The position numbers were made by a program, and so were the translations under genes. Positions 45,201 through 53,200 of a stretch of DNA of 64,000 bases are shown here, in pieces. The stretch is from JANOZM01 sp031429355 (GTDB taxonomy: Bacteria > Pseudomonadota > Gammaproteobacteria > Burkholderiales > Burkholderiaceae_E). The stretch is taken from NCBI GenBank assembly GCA_031429355.1, contig JANOZM010000013.1, positions 372,001-436,000 on the forward strand, in the 5' to 3' direction. How positions within the stretch are numbered: the stretch's first letter is position 1; every line of letters begins with the position of its first letter. The notes under the pieces are model-generated. The model was not told where the DNA came from and searched no databases. It was given only the letters and a program-made list of their open reading frames with translations.

Positions 45201-45371
45201 ATCGTAGGTGGCATGACCTTTGGTACGTTGTTAACTTTATTTGTGGTCCCGCCTATTTATACTTTAATTGGACGGACGCATAAAAAACTACGTGGACTTG
45301 ACGGTACTGAAGCAAAAGACAAGCCTGCCGGAAGCGCAGGGTTAGAACCATCGCTTAACAAACCTAGGTAA
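42261..45371 (+). CDS. RND family efflux pump, inner-membrane transporter (HAE-1 type)
   Basis: A 1036-residue proton-driven pump with 12 transmembrane helices in two halves, each with a large periplasmic loop. Helix 4 carries the proton-relay pair in AIGLVVDDAIVVLENIYRHIEDG. Other marks are FIQRPVFATVMSLVLTFLGAVSY at the start and AAQFESFIDPFIILFTVPLSMTGAF and LITLVGLITKHGILIVEFANQLQEQG in the second half. It probably exports drugs or toxic organics through an outer-membrane channel encoded elsewhere; no channel gene is present. dnaQ begins 3 bp after its stop. Confidence 0.96.
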   Translation: MRISEICIQRPVFATVMSLVLTFLGAVSYERLSVREYPKIDEPVVTIETKFAGASADIIETQVTKVIEDSVAGIEGIDVLTSFSRAESSSITLRFKLERDADSAAADVRDRTSRVRARLPIGVDEPVIAKVEADANPIIWLAFSSENMSALDVSDTANRLVKPLLQTLPGAADVRVFGERRYAMRIWLDKDQLASYKLTPLDVEDALRKQNIEIPSGRIESQQREFTVVSQTDLTRVSEFENVILRSGITGSVRLGDVATIKVAPQSERSFVRFNGRNAISLGVIKQATANPLILAKAVREALPAVKAQLPPGMSIDVANDSTVFIDKSIQSVYTTAIEAIVLVALVIFVFLRSIRASLIPLVTIPVCLIGTFTLMLVAGFSINTLTLLSLVLAIGLVVDDAIVVLENIYRHIEDGMEPVAASVKGIREVGFAVVAMTLTLAAVYAPVVFTPGRTGRLFIEFALTLACAVLISGFVALTLSPMMASRLLKRGQGHGPIGSRVERGFQAMTRGYTAALKVSLKLRWLVLILAIAVAALCYWLYTQTKRELSPIEDRSTIVVIFSGPDGASIDYTTKYAKAIEGIAGNIKEIDRRFLVVGNPTVTQGISFLRMEDWDLRTRSVQDIIKELQPKLAGIPGITAFAVAPASLGQSPRERPINVVLISSDEYAKMQGVVQRIIGDLQKSPLLTGVDTDLRLNKPEIKLRVDRDKAADAGVSVDAIGRTLESMLGGRQVTRFKRGGEQYDVIVQLGSADRNSPDDISNIFVRGRGDSMIPLSSLVTVDETVSPRDLNHFGQRRAVTITANLGPNASLGEALELVEATSQKYMTAGWAMDYNGQTREFKKSSSALVLTFALAIIFIYLVLAAQFESFIDPFIILFTVPLSMTGAFLALQWSGGTLNVYSQIGLITLVGLITKHGILIVEFANQLQEQGRTKSEAVLQSASLRLRPILMTTGAMVLGAIPLALATGAGAESRRQIGWVIVGGMTFGTLLTLFVVPPIYTLIGRTHKKLRGLDGTEAKDKPAGSAGLEPSLNKPR

Positions 45372-45374
45372 ACA

Positions 45375-46067
45375 GTGCGTCAAATATTTTTAGACACCGA
45401 AACAACTGGCCTTTTAACCGAGGACGGGCATCGCATTATCGAAATCGGTTGCATCGAGATGATCAATCGGCGCGTCACCGACCGGCAATTGCACTTGTAC
45501 TTAAATCCGCAACGCGAGATCGATGCGGCGGCTTCCGAGGTACATGGCATCACGATCGATCAGCTACTAGATAAACCTAAGTTTGCCGATGTAGCCGATG
45601 ACTTTTTGCAGTTTGTTCAAGGCTCCGAATTGATTATTCATAACGCTAACTTCGATATGGGTTTTTTAGAATACGAGCTCAGCCTAGTCGGGCGCGAAGC
45701 GTTGCGCCCGCAGTTAAGCGGAGTGATTGATACGCTAGCCATGGCTAAGCAATTGTTTCCAGGCAAGCGTAAATCGCTAGACGCTTTATGTGACCGTTTT
45801 GGCATTAGTAACAAGCATCGCGTTCATCACGGTGCGTTGTTAGATGCGGGGCTGCTTGCCGAAGTGTTTTTATCCATGACTCGTGGGCAAGACAGTTTGG
45901 AAATCGAAGTGGAGCAGCAGGAATCTGCAAGTGATGCCGCTAGACCATGGCCGCCAAAACTAATAAAAATATCGGTCAGTGAGCAAGATCTAGTCGCGCA
46001 CAACAGCACCTTAGACCGAATTGAAAAAGAAAGTAAAAAGCCCGCTTTGTGGCGGGCTTTAACTTAA
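45375..46067 (+). CDS. dnaQ: DNA polymerase III epsilon subunit, 3'-5' exonuclease
   Basis: The proofreading subunit of the replicative polymerase, 230 residues from GTG 45375. The DEDDh motifs are present: FLDTETTGL (Exo I), IHNANFDMGFLEYEL (Exo II) and HHGALLDAGLLAEVF (Exo III, His and Asp). Residues after about 185 form the alpha-binding tail. It starts 3 bp after the RND gene, an odd operon partner, and the 3' end contains a terminator hairpin for the convergent gene. Confidence 0.96.
   Translation: MRQIFLDTETTGLLTEDGHRIIEIGCIEMINRRVTDRQLHLYLNPQREIDAAASEVHGITIDQLLDKPKFADVADDFLQFVQGSELIIHNANFDMGFLEYELSLVGREALRPQLSGVIDTLAMAKQLFPGKRKSLDALCDRFGISNKHRVHHGALLDAGLLAEVFLSMTRGQDSLEIEVEQQESASDAARPWPPKLIKISVSEQDLVAHNSTLDRIEKESKKPALWRALT
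46037..46060 (-). terminator. Intrinsic terminator for the S41 protease gene, embedded in dnaQ
   Basis: A 9-bp stem (AAAGCCCGC 46037-46045 with GCGGGCTTT 46052-46060) encodes the final residues of DnaQ. Read on the minus strand it is followed by TTACTTTCTTTTT, a good U-rich tail, about 70 bp after the protease stop. On the plus strand the T-run is only TTT, so a bidirectional role is weaker. Confidence 0.7.
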
Positions 46068-46129
46068 ACGATTTTAATTTAGTAAGACGTTACTTTAGTA
46101 CGACGTTACTTTTAGTTCGACTTTACTTT

Positions 46130-47446
46130 TTAGTACAAACCAAACTGCCCAGCAACGTCCGCCGTGCGTCCATAAACAGTTTTACCCAACCCGCCAACAG
46201 ACTTTTCAGCCCCCGCCGCATTTGCGCTAACTGGGCATGTACCGTTAGCCAAATAGCTTAAGGCAGTTGCCATCAATGGCTCTGAGCTTGTTCCAAATTG
46301 ACCTGTAAACGTGTCTTCAACAACGCAGGTTGGCGCTAGTCCATCGTAGTAATCGGCAGTGCCAGCGGAGTTGGCCATGTCAAAAGTAACAATGCTAAAC
46401 ACTTGCGTGCCGACAGTGCGGGGAGTAAAGCCCACGGGTTTGCCACAGGTTTTAGTACCGATTGAAATAATTCTTTGAAACGGCGCTAATCCGTTCATTA
46501 AGGCTTCCGACGCCGAGCAAGAACCCTCAGTGGTTAGAAAAATTAATTTATTGAAACGACTGCCCGTATCAGCACGACCAATGCGCGTTGGCGAATTTTC
46601 GTTGCTGTGTTTATCGTTAAAACGCAATTGGGTTAGCACATCGTTAAGGCCCGGTTGCGTGGCTTTTAAAGTGCCCGCCAATTCGCCCGCTGTATTTAAA
46701 TAGCCACCGCCGTTGTGACGTAAATCAACAATCAAATCTTGTGCGCCTTGGGCGCGTAACGCAGCAATTGCGGTATTCCAGTCAGCCGTTGTGCGGGCAA
46801 TAAACGCGTAAAAATAAAGGTAACCCACTTTGCGGCCATTAACCGTCAGTAAGTTCGAATTAGTGACCGTTAAAATATCGTACTCGGCCTTGGTCATATC
46901 AATCGACAAATTGCTGCCTGCGCGCTCGATATCCAGTATTAACCGAATGCCCACTTCGCGAGCGCCTATGGCGTCGTCAAGCGATTTAATGGTCGTGGCG
47001 GTTACGCCGTTTGCTTTCAGGATGCGATCAGCTCGCCTTAACCCTGCCGCTTCGGCTGGGCTGCCGGGGCGCACAAAGCTAATAAATACTTTTTCACTGC
47101 GCTCGACCATGCCAAAACCAGCACCAATGGCCTTGCCTTCGCGAAAAAACGCGTTGTAGTTGGCGGCCGTATCAATGTAGCTGTAACGGTCTTTAGGCAA
47201 GACCTTGAGTTTTTCTAACGCTTCTTTGGCGGTGGTTACACCTGATAAATCGGGGTTGCCAAGCTCTTTGTACCAAAGGTAATAGTCCTGCATATAGTCT
47301 TTTAAGGCGACTACCTCGCCAACCGTCGCTATTGGGTTTGGGTCGTTAGTTGTGCCACCAGCACCGCCACCGCCGCCGCATCCATGCAATAAACCCAAGC
47401 CGCTTACTGCGACAAGGGCAGCCAAAATATGCTTTACAGAATTCAT
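46130..47446 (-). CDS. S41 family C-terminal processing-type peptidase, lipoprotein
   Basis: The protein is 438 residues from ATG 47446. A lipoprotein signal (VKHILAALVAVSGLGLLHGC) is followed by a Gly-rich linker, an N-terminal helical region, a PDZ domain (FVRPGSPAEAAGLRRADRILKANG) and the S41 core with DLRHNGGGYL and TEGSCSASEALMNGL (nucleophile Ser in GSCSAS), plus TCGKPVG carrying the usual Lys region. Such periplasmic proteases trim protein C-termini. The frame is open upstream to 47506 but ATG 47446 fits the signal peptide. It is divergent from the DUF2863 gene. Confidence 0.92.
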   Translation of the reverse strand: MNSVKHILAALVAVSGLGLLHGCGGGGGAGGTTNDPNPIATVGEVVALKDYMQDYYLWYKELGNPDLSGVTTAKEALEKLKVLPKDRYSYIDTAANYNAFFREGKAIGAGFGMVERSEKVFISFVRPGSPAEAAGLRRADRILKANGVTATTIKSLDDAIGAREVGIRLILDIERAGSNLSIDMTKAEYDILTVTNSNLLTVNGRKVGYLYFYAFIARTTADWNTAIAALRAQGAQDLIVDLRHNGGGYLNTAGELAGTLKATQPGLNDVLTQLRFNDKHSNENSPTRIGRADTGSRFNKLIFLTTEGSCSASEALMNGLAPFQRIISIGTKTCGKPVGFTPRTVGTQVFSIVTFDMANSAGTADYYDGLAPTCVVEDTFTGQFGTSSEPLMATALSYLANGTCPVSANAAGAEKSVGGLGKTVYGRTADVAGQFGLY

Positions 47447-47513
47447 ATCCGAGTAACTCGTCCGAAAAGTTTCAAAATAAGCCCTAGAATATCGCTTTAG
47501 GAGCATTTGTGCG

Positions 47514-48785
47514 ATGAAAGAATCACGGCTTACACGCGGCGGGCGTGATCGTCAGGGGCATTTAAGTCCCGATTCAGAAAAATTAGTGGCTGGTGCGCTA
47601 GGCCTTTCCAACTCTGGAAGTCGCTTTGAAGACGACTTCTGGGAAGGGATGCTGGCCGCACGCCTCGAAAAAATGCTCGAAAATGGCCATAACCAAGGCA
47701 TTTTTGACGCCATCGAGCGCCTCAATCAAACGGATTTAGAGGCTTATGGCGCATTAGTCGAGGCGGTAGAAAACGCAGCCGAGTCGATGACCATAGAACA
47801 TGAAGGCATCGCGTGGGATGTCGTACTAGTGATCGCCCCTGTTGTCGCCTGGACACGCTACAAGATTGGTTCTGGGCCAATTGCGACCCCCAAGCTCGCT
47901 TTATTTGAGCAAGGCTTAAAGCAAGAGGTTCTGGCAAAGCAGGCTAAATTATCGTTAGCACCGTATTTTTTTAGTGTCGACCAACTACCGCGCGAATTTT
48001 CTGAGTTGCGTAAGCTCACCAAGCGCTTAGGGCAAGCGGCTATTACCGGCACGCCGGTTAAACAAGACAGTAAATCCATGCCCGAGACCGCCGAAATGTT
48101 GGCCGATTCGCGCTACCTGTTAGGTGCTGTGGCCACCCCGCATACGCAAGCCTTGTTTCGTTGGCAAGACTTAGATACACCCGCCCATGTTTCGCGCGTG
48201 GCAACACTAGAGCGTTGGATAAACAACGCGCGCCCGCATTTCGAAACCTTGTTGCCCGGTTGTGGCTTCGAGTGTTTGTTGCCCGACGCGTATCACATCA
48301 ACTTACGCGAATCGGACCGACGCGTTCGTCCACATGGCATTCGTGCTGGGGTTAGTTTCCTGACCGAAACTTTAGAAGTTCCAGCAGAAAAATTGCGTGC
48401 CTATGTGGCCGGGTTTGGTAACGGACAACAACTTGACGAATACCGAATAGGCTTGTCGATTGGCGATAGTGATGAAGTGGCCCAAGGTATTGTGTGGCCA
48501 TTGTTTGGGCCCGAAAGTTTATCGTCGGACCAAGAAACAAGTTACGACCCGATTGCCATTATCGAAATGAATCAAGGCGAGCTTGGCGAACAATCGACTC
48601 AACTAGAACAAATTAAAAGTTTGTTGCGGGAAGTGGGCATCAAAGAAATTCGGGTTTGGCCCAACATGGAAGACCCCGAATTTTGTGAAGACTGTGGCGC
48701 GCCGATGTACCCCAATATCAAGGGCGACATTGTGCATGCAGAGTTACCCGATGATGTGGATGCACCTAATCATCAATTGCACTAA
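47514..48785 (+). CDS. DUF2863-type conserved hypothetical protein
   Basis: A 423-residue cytoplasmic protein that I recognise, from memory, as the betaproteobacterial DUF2863 family (LSPDSEKLVAGALGLSNSGSRFEDDFWE near the N-terminus, WDVVLVIAPVVAWTRYKI in the middle). A Cys pair in EFCEDCGAPMYPN near the C-terminus could bind metal. The function is unknown. It is followed after 15 bp by the deacetylase-family gene, so a transcript 47514-51760 with msrB and gltX is plausible. Confidence 0.75.
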   Translation: MKESRLTRGGRDRQGHLSPDSEKLVAGALGLSNSGSRFEDDFWEGMLAARLEKMLENGHNQGIFDAIERLNQTDLEAYGALVEAVENAAESMTIEHEGIAWDVVLVIAPVVAWTRYKIGSGPIATPKLALFEQGLKQEVLAKQAKLSLAPYFFSVDQLPREFSELRKLTKRLGQAAITGTPVKQDSKSMPETAEMLADSRYLLGAVATPHTQALFRWQDLDTPAHVSRVATLERWINNARPHFETLLPGCGFECLLPDAYHINLRESDRRVRPHGIRAGVSFLTETLEVPAEKLRAYVAGFGNGQQLDEYRIGLSIGDSDEVAQGIVWPLFGPESLSSDQETSYDPIAIIEMNQGELGEQSTQLEQIKSLLREVGIKEIRVWPNMEDPEFCEDCGAPMYPNIKGDIVHAELPDDVDAPNHQLH

Positions 48786-48800
48786 ACCATTAGTTGCGTC

Positions 48801-49736
48801 ATGAAGAGCGATTCGAAATTTGCGTACATCACCCATGCTGATTGTGTAAAACACGACATGGGGGAGGGGCATCCCGAATGCCCAGATCGCGTGCGTTTGG
48901 TGCATCAGCATTTGTCTAACAGCGGCTTGTTAAGCAAAGTAATTGAGCTTCAAGCACAGCCAGCCTTAGATGCAGATTTGCTGCGCGTTCACACGGCAAA
49001 TTACATCGACCGTGTTGTTCAAATTGCACCGCTGGTTGGCATGGTGGCCCTAGATCCAGACACCACCATGAACCCGTTTACCCTTAGCGCAGCCAAGCTT
49101 GCTGCCGGTGCTGGCGTTATGGCGGTTAAAGCGGTTTTGGCAGGACAAATTAATCGGGCGTTTTGTAATGTTCGCCCGCCCGGCCATCACGCAGAACCAA
49201 CCCGCGCGATGGGGTTTTGTTTTTTTAATAATATTGCAATAGCTGCCGCCTACGCATTAGCAAACGGCGTGAAGCGCGTGGCGATTATCGATTGGGATGT
49301 GCATCACGGCAATGGCACCGAATCGTGGGTTGCACAAGAGCCGCGCGCGCTAATGCTGGGCTCGTTTCAACATCCTTTTTATCCCGGTACGGGTGATGAG
49401 CCCATGGCCGATAACGTCGTTAATGTGCCTTTGCCTAGCGGGTCCAATGGGACCGCAATGCGCGCTGCAGTTATTGATCATTGGTGGCCGCAGATGGATG
49501 CGTTTGCCCCCGAATTAATACTTATTTCGGCAGGGTTCGACGCGCATCAAGACGACGATATGAGTGCCTTGCAATGGGATGATGCCGATTACCAATGGCT
49601 GACCGAGCAAGTGTTAGCAATGGCACAAAAGCATAGCAAAGGGCGCATCGTTTCGATGCTCGAAGGTGGTTACGACCTAGCCGCGTTGCAACGTTGTGTA
49701 GCCGACCATGTACAAACTTTAAATGAGCAATCATGA
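48801..49736 (+). CDS. Histone deacetylase / acetylpolyamine amidohydrolase family protein
   Basis: A 311-residue zinc amidohydrolase with the class II-like motif series: RPPGHHAEPTRAMGFCFFNNIAIAA (catalytic His pair), IIDWDVHHGNGTESW (zinc Asp and His), SFQHPFYPGTG, and ISAGFDAHQDD (second zinc Asp), ending MLEGGYDL. In bacteria these act on acetylpolyamines or other acyl-amides. Its stop overlaps the msrB start (ATGA at 49733), indicating co-translation. Confidence 0.93.
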   Translation: MKSDSKFAYITHADCVKHDMGEGHPECPDRVRLVHQHLSNSGLLSKVIELQAQPALDADLLRVHTANYIDRVVQIAPLVGMVALDPDTTMNPFTLSAAKLAAGAGVMAVKAVLAGQINRAFCNVRPPGHHAEPTRAMGFCFFNNIAIAAAYALANGVKRVAIIDWDVHHGNGTESWVAQEPRALMLGSFQHPFYPGTGDEPMADNVVNVPLPSGSNGTAMRAAVIDHWWPQMDAFAPELILISAGFDAHQDDDMSALQWDDADYQWLTEQVLAMAQKHSKGRIVSMLEGGYDLAALQRCVADHVQTLNEQS

Positions 49737-50215
49737 AAACTGAAAAAGAACTTCAAGCGCAATGGCAGCAATTTTCTGCAAGCAACCATGTGTTTCCAAG
49801 TAAAGCCGAAGCGGCTGCAAATGTTGCTAAATTGTCGGACCAACAGTGGCAACAAACATTGGAGCCAATGGCCTACAAAGTATTGCGCCACGAAGGCACC
49901 GAACGTGCAGGTACTAGCCCACTAAATGACGAAAAACGTGAAGGCATTTATGCTTGCGCCGGTTGCGGTACACCAATATTTTCGACCGAAATGAAGTTTG
50001 ATAGCGGCACTGGCTGGCCTAGTTTTTTTACAATGATTCCCGGTGCATTAGAAACCAAACGCGACTTTAGTATGATTTGGCCGCGTACTGAATATCACTG
50101 TGCTACATGCGGCGGCCACCACGGCCATGTGTTTGAAGACGGCCCAGCGCCCACGGGCTTGCGCTATTGCAATAACGGTGCTGCGCTAACATTTATACCT
50201 AAAGATTCGAAGTAA
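49733..50215 (+). CDS. msrB: Peptide-methionine (R)-S-oxide reductase
   Basis: MsrB reduces the R epimer of methionine sulfoxide in proteins. The 160-residue product has two zinc CxxC pairs (CAGCG and CATCGG), SGTGWPSFF, and the catalytic Cys in LRYCNNGAAL. The usual form is RYCINSAAL, so the residues after Cys differ. It overlaps the upstream deacetylase gene by 4 bp and precedes gltX by 3 bp. Confidence 0.96.
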   Translation: MKTEKELQAQWQQFSASNHVFPSKAEAAANVAKLSDQQWQQTLEPMAYKVLRHEGTERAGTSPLNDEKREGIYACAGCGTPIFSTEMKFDSGTGWPSFFTMIPGALETKRDFSMIWPRTEYHCATCGGHHGHVFEDGPAPTGLRYCNNGAALTFIPKDSK

Positions 50216-50218
50216 AAA

Positions 50219-51760
50219 GTGAACATGCAAGTGACTATGCAATCGACCACGCAATCGTCTGTACCTGCAGTACCCGTACGCACCCGTTTTGCACCAAGCC
50301 CGACGGGTTTTTTGCATATTGGCGGTGCCCGTACCGCCTTATTTTCGTGGGCCTTTGCGCGGCATTATCAGGGTACCTTTATTTTGCGGATTGAAGATAC
50401 CGATTTAGAGCGCTCGACACCCGAAGCAACACAAGCCATTTTAGATGGCTTGAAGTGGCTTAATTTGCAGCAAGACGAAGGGCCGTTTTATCAAACGCAG
50501 CGCATGGATCGTTATAAAGAAGTGATTGCCACCATGTTGGCCGATGGTCGTGCCTATCACTGCTTTGCCAGTAAAGACGAGTTAGAAGCAATGCGAACCG
50601 CGCAAGAAGCCGCCGGGCAAAAACCGCGTTACGACGGCCGCTGGCGACCCGAGGCCGGTAAAGCTTTACCGGCTGCGCCAACCGACATTAAACCCGTGGT
50701 GCGTTTTAAAAACCCAATCGACGGGGTTGTTACGTGGACCGATTTAGTAAAAGGCGACATTAGCATTGCAAACGCCGAAATGGACGACCTAATTATTGCG
50801 CGCAGCGATGGCACGCCAACCTATAATTTTTGCGTGGTCGTTGACGACTTAGACATGCAAATTACCCACATTATTCGTGGCGACGATCATGTAAACAACA
50901 CGCCACGGCAAATTAACATTTTGCGTGCGCTAGGTGGAGCCGAACCGCGTTATGGCCATGTGCCGTTACTGCATGGGCCTGACGGACAAAAACTATCAAA
51001 ACGTCATGGCGCAGTATCGGTCATGCAATACGACGCCGATGGATACTTGCCAGAAGCCATTTGCAATTACCTGTCGCGCTTAGGCTGGAGCCACGGAGAC
51101 GATGAAATTTTTAACCGCGAACAATTTGTAAAATGGTTTGACGGCGAGCACATCACCAAAGGCCCCGCACGCTTTGACTTTGATAAATTAAAGTGGGTTA
51201 ACCAGCATTACATGCAAGCGATGGAAAACGCAGAATTAGTGCAGAGGTTGCAGCCGTTTTTAAAGGCGCATGCCGTGAATGCAACTGACGGATCGTTTGA
51301 TATTGCTGCAATTGTTGCGCTACTAAAAGAACGTTGCTCAACTTTAATCGAATTGGCCCAGTGGGTCGCACGATTCGTAAACCGACCGCAAATTGATTCG
51401 GTTGCAGCAGCAGAGCATTTAACACCTAGCGCAAAAAACGCCTTGGCACAGTTTGCTAATAGTTTGGAAGCGATTGAAATTGCGGGCCAAAACTTGGGTA
51501 GTAAAGACGAAGCGCGATTAGATCGGGAAGCTATTGCTGGTTGCGTAAAGTCGACTTTGGCTGCGTTGGGTTTGAAGATGCCGCAATTGGCAATGCCTGC
51601 GCGGTTGGTTGTTTTTGGGACGGCTCAAACGCCTAGTTTGGATGCGATGTTGGCTTTGCTACCGAGAGGGGAAGTGGTTGGGCGGTTGCGGGCTTCTAAT
51701 TGGCTAGTGGAATTGAACGAAGCGGCTGTGCGGTTGCGGGCTGTTGTTGGGGATAGTTAG
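50219..51760 (+). CDS. gltX: Glutamate--tRNA ligase
   Basis: A class I synthetase of 513 residues. The HIGH-type motif is in RFAPSPTGFLHIGGARTALF and the KMSKS-type motif in GQKLSKRHGAVSV. The anticodon-binding helical domain starts near residue 330. The GTG start at 50219 gives a Gln/Thr-rich extra N-terminus; a start near 50230 is possible. It is the last core gene before the cassette array, which begins about 225 bp after its stop. Confidence 0.98.
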   Translation: MNMQVTMQSTTQSSVPAVPVRTRFAPSPTGFLHIGGARTALFSWAFARHYQGTFILRIEDTDLERSTPEATQAILDGLKWLNLQQDEGPFYQTQRMDRYKEVIATMLADGRAYHCFASKDELEAMRTAQEAAGQKPRYDGRWRPEAGKALPAAPTDIKPVVRFKNPIDGVVTWTDLVKGDISIANAEMDDLIIARSDGTPTYNFCVVVDDLDMQITHIIRGDDHVNNTPRQINILRALGGAEPRYGHVPLLHGPDGQKLSKRHGAVSVMQYDADGYLPEAICNYLSRLGWSHGDDEIFNREQFVKWFDGEHITKGPARFDFDKLKWVNQHYMQAMENAELVQRLQPFLKAHAVNATDGSFDIAAIVALLKERCSTLIELAQWVARFVNRPQIDSVAAAEHLTPSAKNALAQFANSLEAIEIAGQNLGSKDEARLDREAIAGCVKSTLAALGLKMPQLAMPARLVVFGTAQTPSLDAMLALLPRGEVVGRLRASNWLVELNEAAVRLRAVVGDS

Positions 51761-51985
51761 CGCTAGAAGCTCACTGCGTTGCTTTATTTTTTACGACGAA
51801 AGTCTTCCAGATTGCGATTGTGGAGCCGTAACGGGGTTGATGCTTTTTATGGTTGGATACGATTTAAAATATATAGATCGTTTTGGTAATATTACCAATT
51901 GGTAATGGGGCTTATGGCCTACACTTAATGCTTATGATTGAGAAAAGCCAGCCAAGTTATGCAGCAATTTTGCGCCCTATATTAA
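51761..51985. promoter_or_regulatory. Array leader region with overlapping palindromes
   Basis: This 225-bp AT-rich gap between gltX and the first cassette holds no gene. It contains TTGGTAATATTACCAA (51883-51898) and, sharing half of it, ATTACCAATTGGTAAT (51891-51906), both perfect palindromes. TTGGTnnnACCAA-like sites resemble operators of FadR/PdhR-type GntR regulators. A promoter (TTGGTA near 51899, TACACT or similar about 15-17 bp on) could fire into the array, but it is weak. No attI or integrase is recognisable. Confidence 0.45.
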
Positions 51986-52011
51986 GTTAGGCAAGAGAAT
52001 CGGAGTCCTTA

Positions 52012-52749
52012 TTGTCATTTGAATTCAGCGCATCATTCACGCAGTTCGCGAAGTTTTTGAATGACAATCAAGGGGTTGTCGGGGTTGCAATTTTCCTTCT
52101 CACGCTATTCTTAGGTTGGGTGAGCGGAATCTTTTCTGCTCTCCGGCGTAAGCCGAAATTCGTATTTGAACTTATTCCGGGCCCGACCTTTTTGTGTGTG
52201 CTTCCCACTGGGGAAAAGTTTAACGGATACGATGCTCATCGGCTCGGAATAGCGTTGTACTTATCCGTCGCCAATTGCGGGTCATCCGCCTCGAGTCTTC
52301 ATGCTATCCATATAGGTTATCGTTGGAACTTAATTCCACTTACATGGAGTTGGTTTCGATTTTCGCTTTTTCCATTTTGGCTAAAAGAGTTAACTGCCTC
52401 GCTTAGCGATTTCCAAGCCGCAATCGGCAAAAGTATTAAAGTTTTCCCTTTCATGTTTCAACAGAATTTTTTGTCTCCAGTCCGGCCCGAGACTTTCCTC
52501 CAGCCGGGGCAATCAGCTAAGGGCGTTGTTTACTTCGAACAATCCGACAGTTGGGGTGGTTGCCAGCCTCGAGTCTGGAAGGGTCAGGTTCGTTTGTCGG
52601 TACGAATTTTGGACGTATTCGGTGGGCGGCACACTAAAAAATTCTGGGTGCCAGTGGTAAGCTTGGCCGAGGCGAGAAAGTTCAATCCGACATTTGGTAA
52701 AACACTTGCAGAGCTTCATGGTCAACCGTTGCCGGAAGATCAAGATTAG
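52012..52749 (+). CDS. Cassette 1: membrane-anchored hypothetical protein
   Basis: A 245-residue protein with one N-terminal transmembrane helix (about 22-42, VVGVAIFLLTLFLGWVSGIF) and a cytoplasmic, aromatic-rich domain with no motif I recognise. It starts at TTG 52012, 26 bp after the core site GTTAGGC at 51986, with the leader CGGAGTCC just upstream. The only other gene with the same leader is the lipoprotein cassette at 59964. Codon use looks less biased than in the core genes, as usual for cassettes. Confidence 0.75.
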   Translation: MSFEFSASFTQFAKFLNDNQGVVGVAIFLLTLFLGWVSGIFSALRRKPKFVFELIPGPTFLCVLPTGEKFNGYDAHRLGIALYLSVANCGSSASSLHAIHIGYRWNLIPLTWSWFRFSLFPFWLKELTASLSDFQAAIGKSIKVFPFMFQQNFLSPVRPETFLQPGQSAKGVVYFEQSDSWGGCQPRVWKGQVRLSVRILDVFGGRHTKKFWVPVVSLAEARKFNPTFGKTLAELHGQPLPEDQD

Positions 52750-52816
52750 CTTAAGCGTTCTATGGTTTCTTGCGTTGGTTCTTCTTGTCTTTGGATTTGT
52801 CTCAATCTTGTGTTGA
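52718..52816 (+). CDS. Possible 32-residue single-helix membrane peptide
   Basis: An ATG at 52718 opens a 32-residue frame that overlaps the end of the cassette 1 gene by 32 bp. It reads as a basic head (MVNRCRKIKI) and one strong hydrophobic helix (LWFLALVLLVFGFVSI). The design is typical of small membrane peptides and it ends before the attC site. No ribosome-binding site is clear, so translation is uncertain. Confidence 0.3.
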   Translation: MVNRCRKIKISLSVLWFLALVLLVFGFVSILC

Positions 52817-52871
52817 AATTCGTTTCAGAAGCGAAAGGTATTGGTTCAATTTTCCAATTGCAACGACCGCG

Positions 52872-52998
52872 GCCTAACAATTGTTTGAACCAGACGCTAG
52901 AAACAGTGGTGGCGTGGTCACTTACGCGCGAATAAATTCTCGCGCTCCAGTGACCATGCCACCACTTGTTTGGGCGCTGGTTAAATCCTGCGTTAGGC
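52872..52998 (+). other. attC site of cassette 1
   Basis: Inverse core GCCTAAC (52872-52878) and core GTTAGGC (52992-52998) are exact complements. The 127-bp site is an imperfect palindrome, with CAGTGGTGGCGTGGTCACT on the left arm matching AGTGACCATGCCACCACTTG on the right. This is the best-preserved attC in the window. Confidence 0.9.
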
Positions 52999-53005
52999 AG
53001 AGGCA

Positions 53006-53200
53006 ATGTCTCGCGCTGTCGTTGAGTACAAAACGAAGGACGAACTGATGGCGATGTCTCAGGAATCGCTTAACGAATATATTTTGAAGTTGAAGCAAAA
53101 GGCAGCCCACCTCGGAACATCGCCACGAAAAAGCGTTCTCAAACAGGTCGAAGTAGCGGAAAAAATCTTTCGGAACGCCAATCCCAATGAAGCCACTTAG
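53006..53200 (+). CDS. Cassette 2: small hypothetical protein A
   Basis: A 64-residue charged, helical protein (MSRAVVEYKTKDELMAMSQESLNEYILKLKQKAA...) starting 7 bp after the core site at 52992-52998. It overlaps the next frame by 14 bp. No family recognised. The size, acidic-basic pattern and overlap with a second small gene would fit an antitoxin/toxin or adaptor pair, but no diagnostic motif is present. Confidence 0.6.
   Translation: MSRAVVEYKTKDELMAMSQESLNEYILKLKQKAAHLGTSPRKSVLKQVEVAEKIFRNANPNEAT

Noticed and set aside
51761..51985. Integron integrase or attI before the first cassette
   Set aside because: The gap is 225 bp with no coding frame, and no attI-like features beyond the core GTTAGGC.
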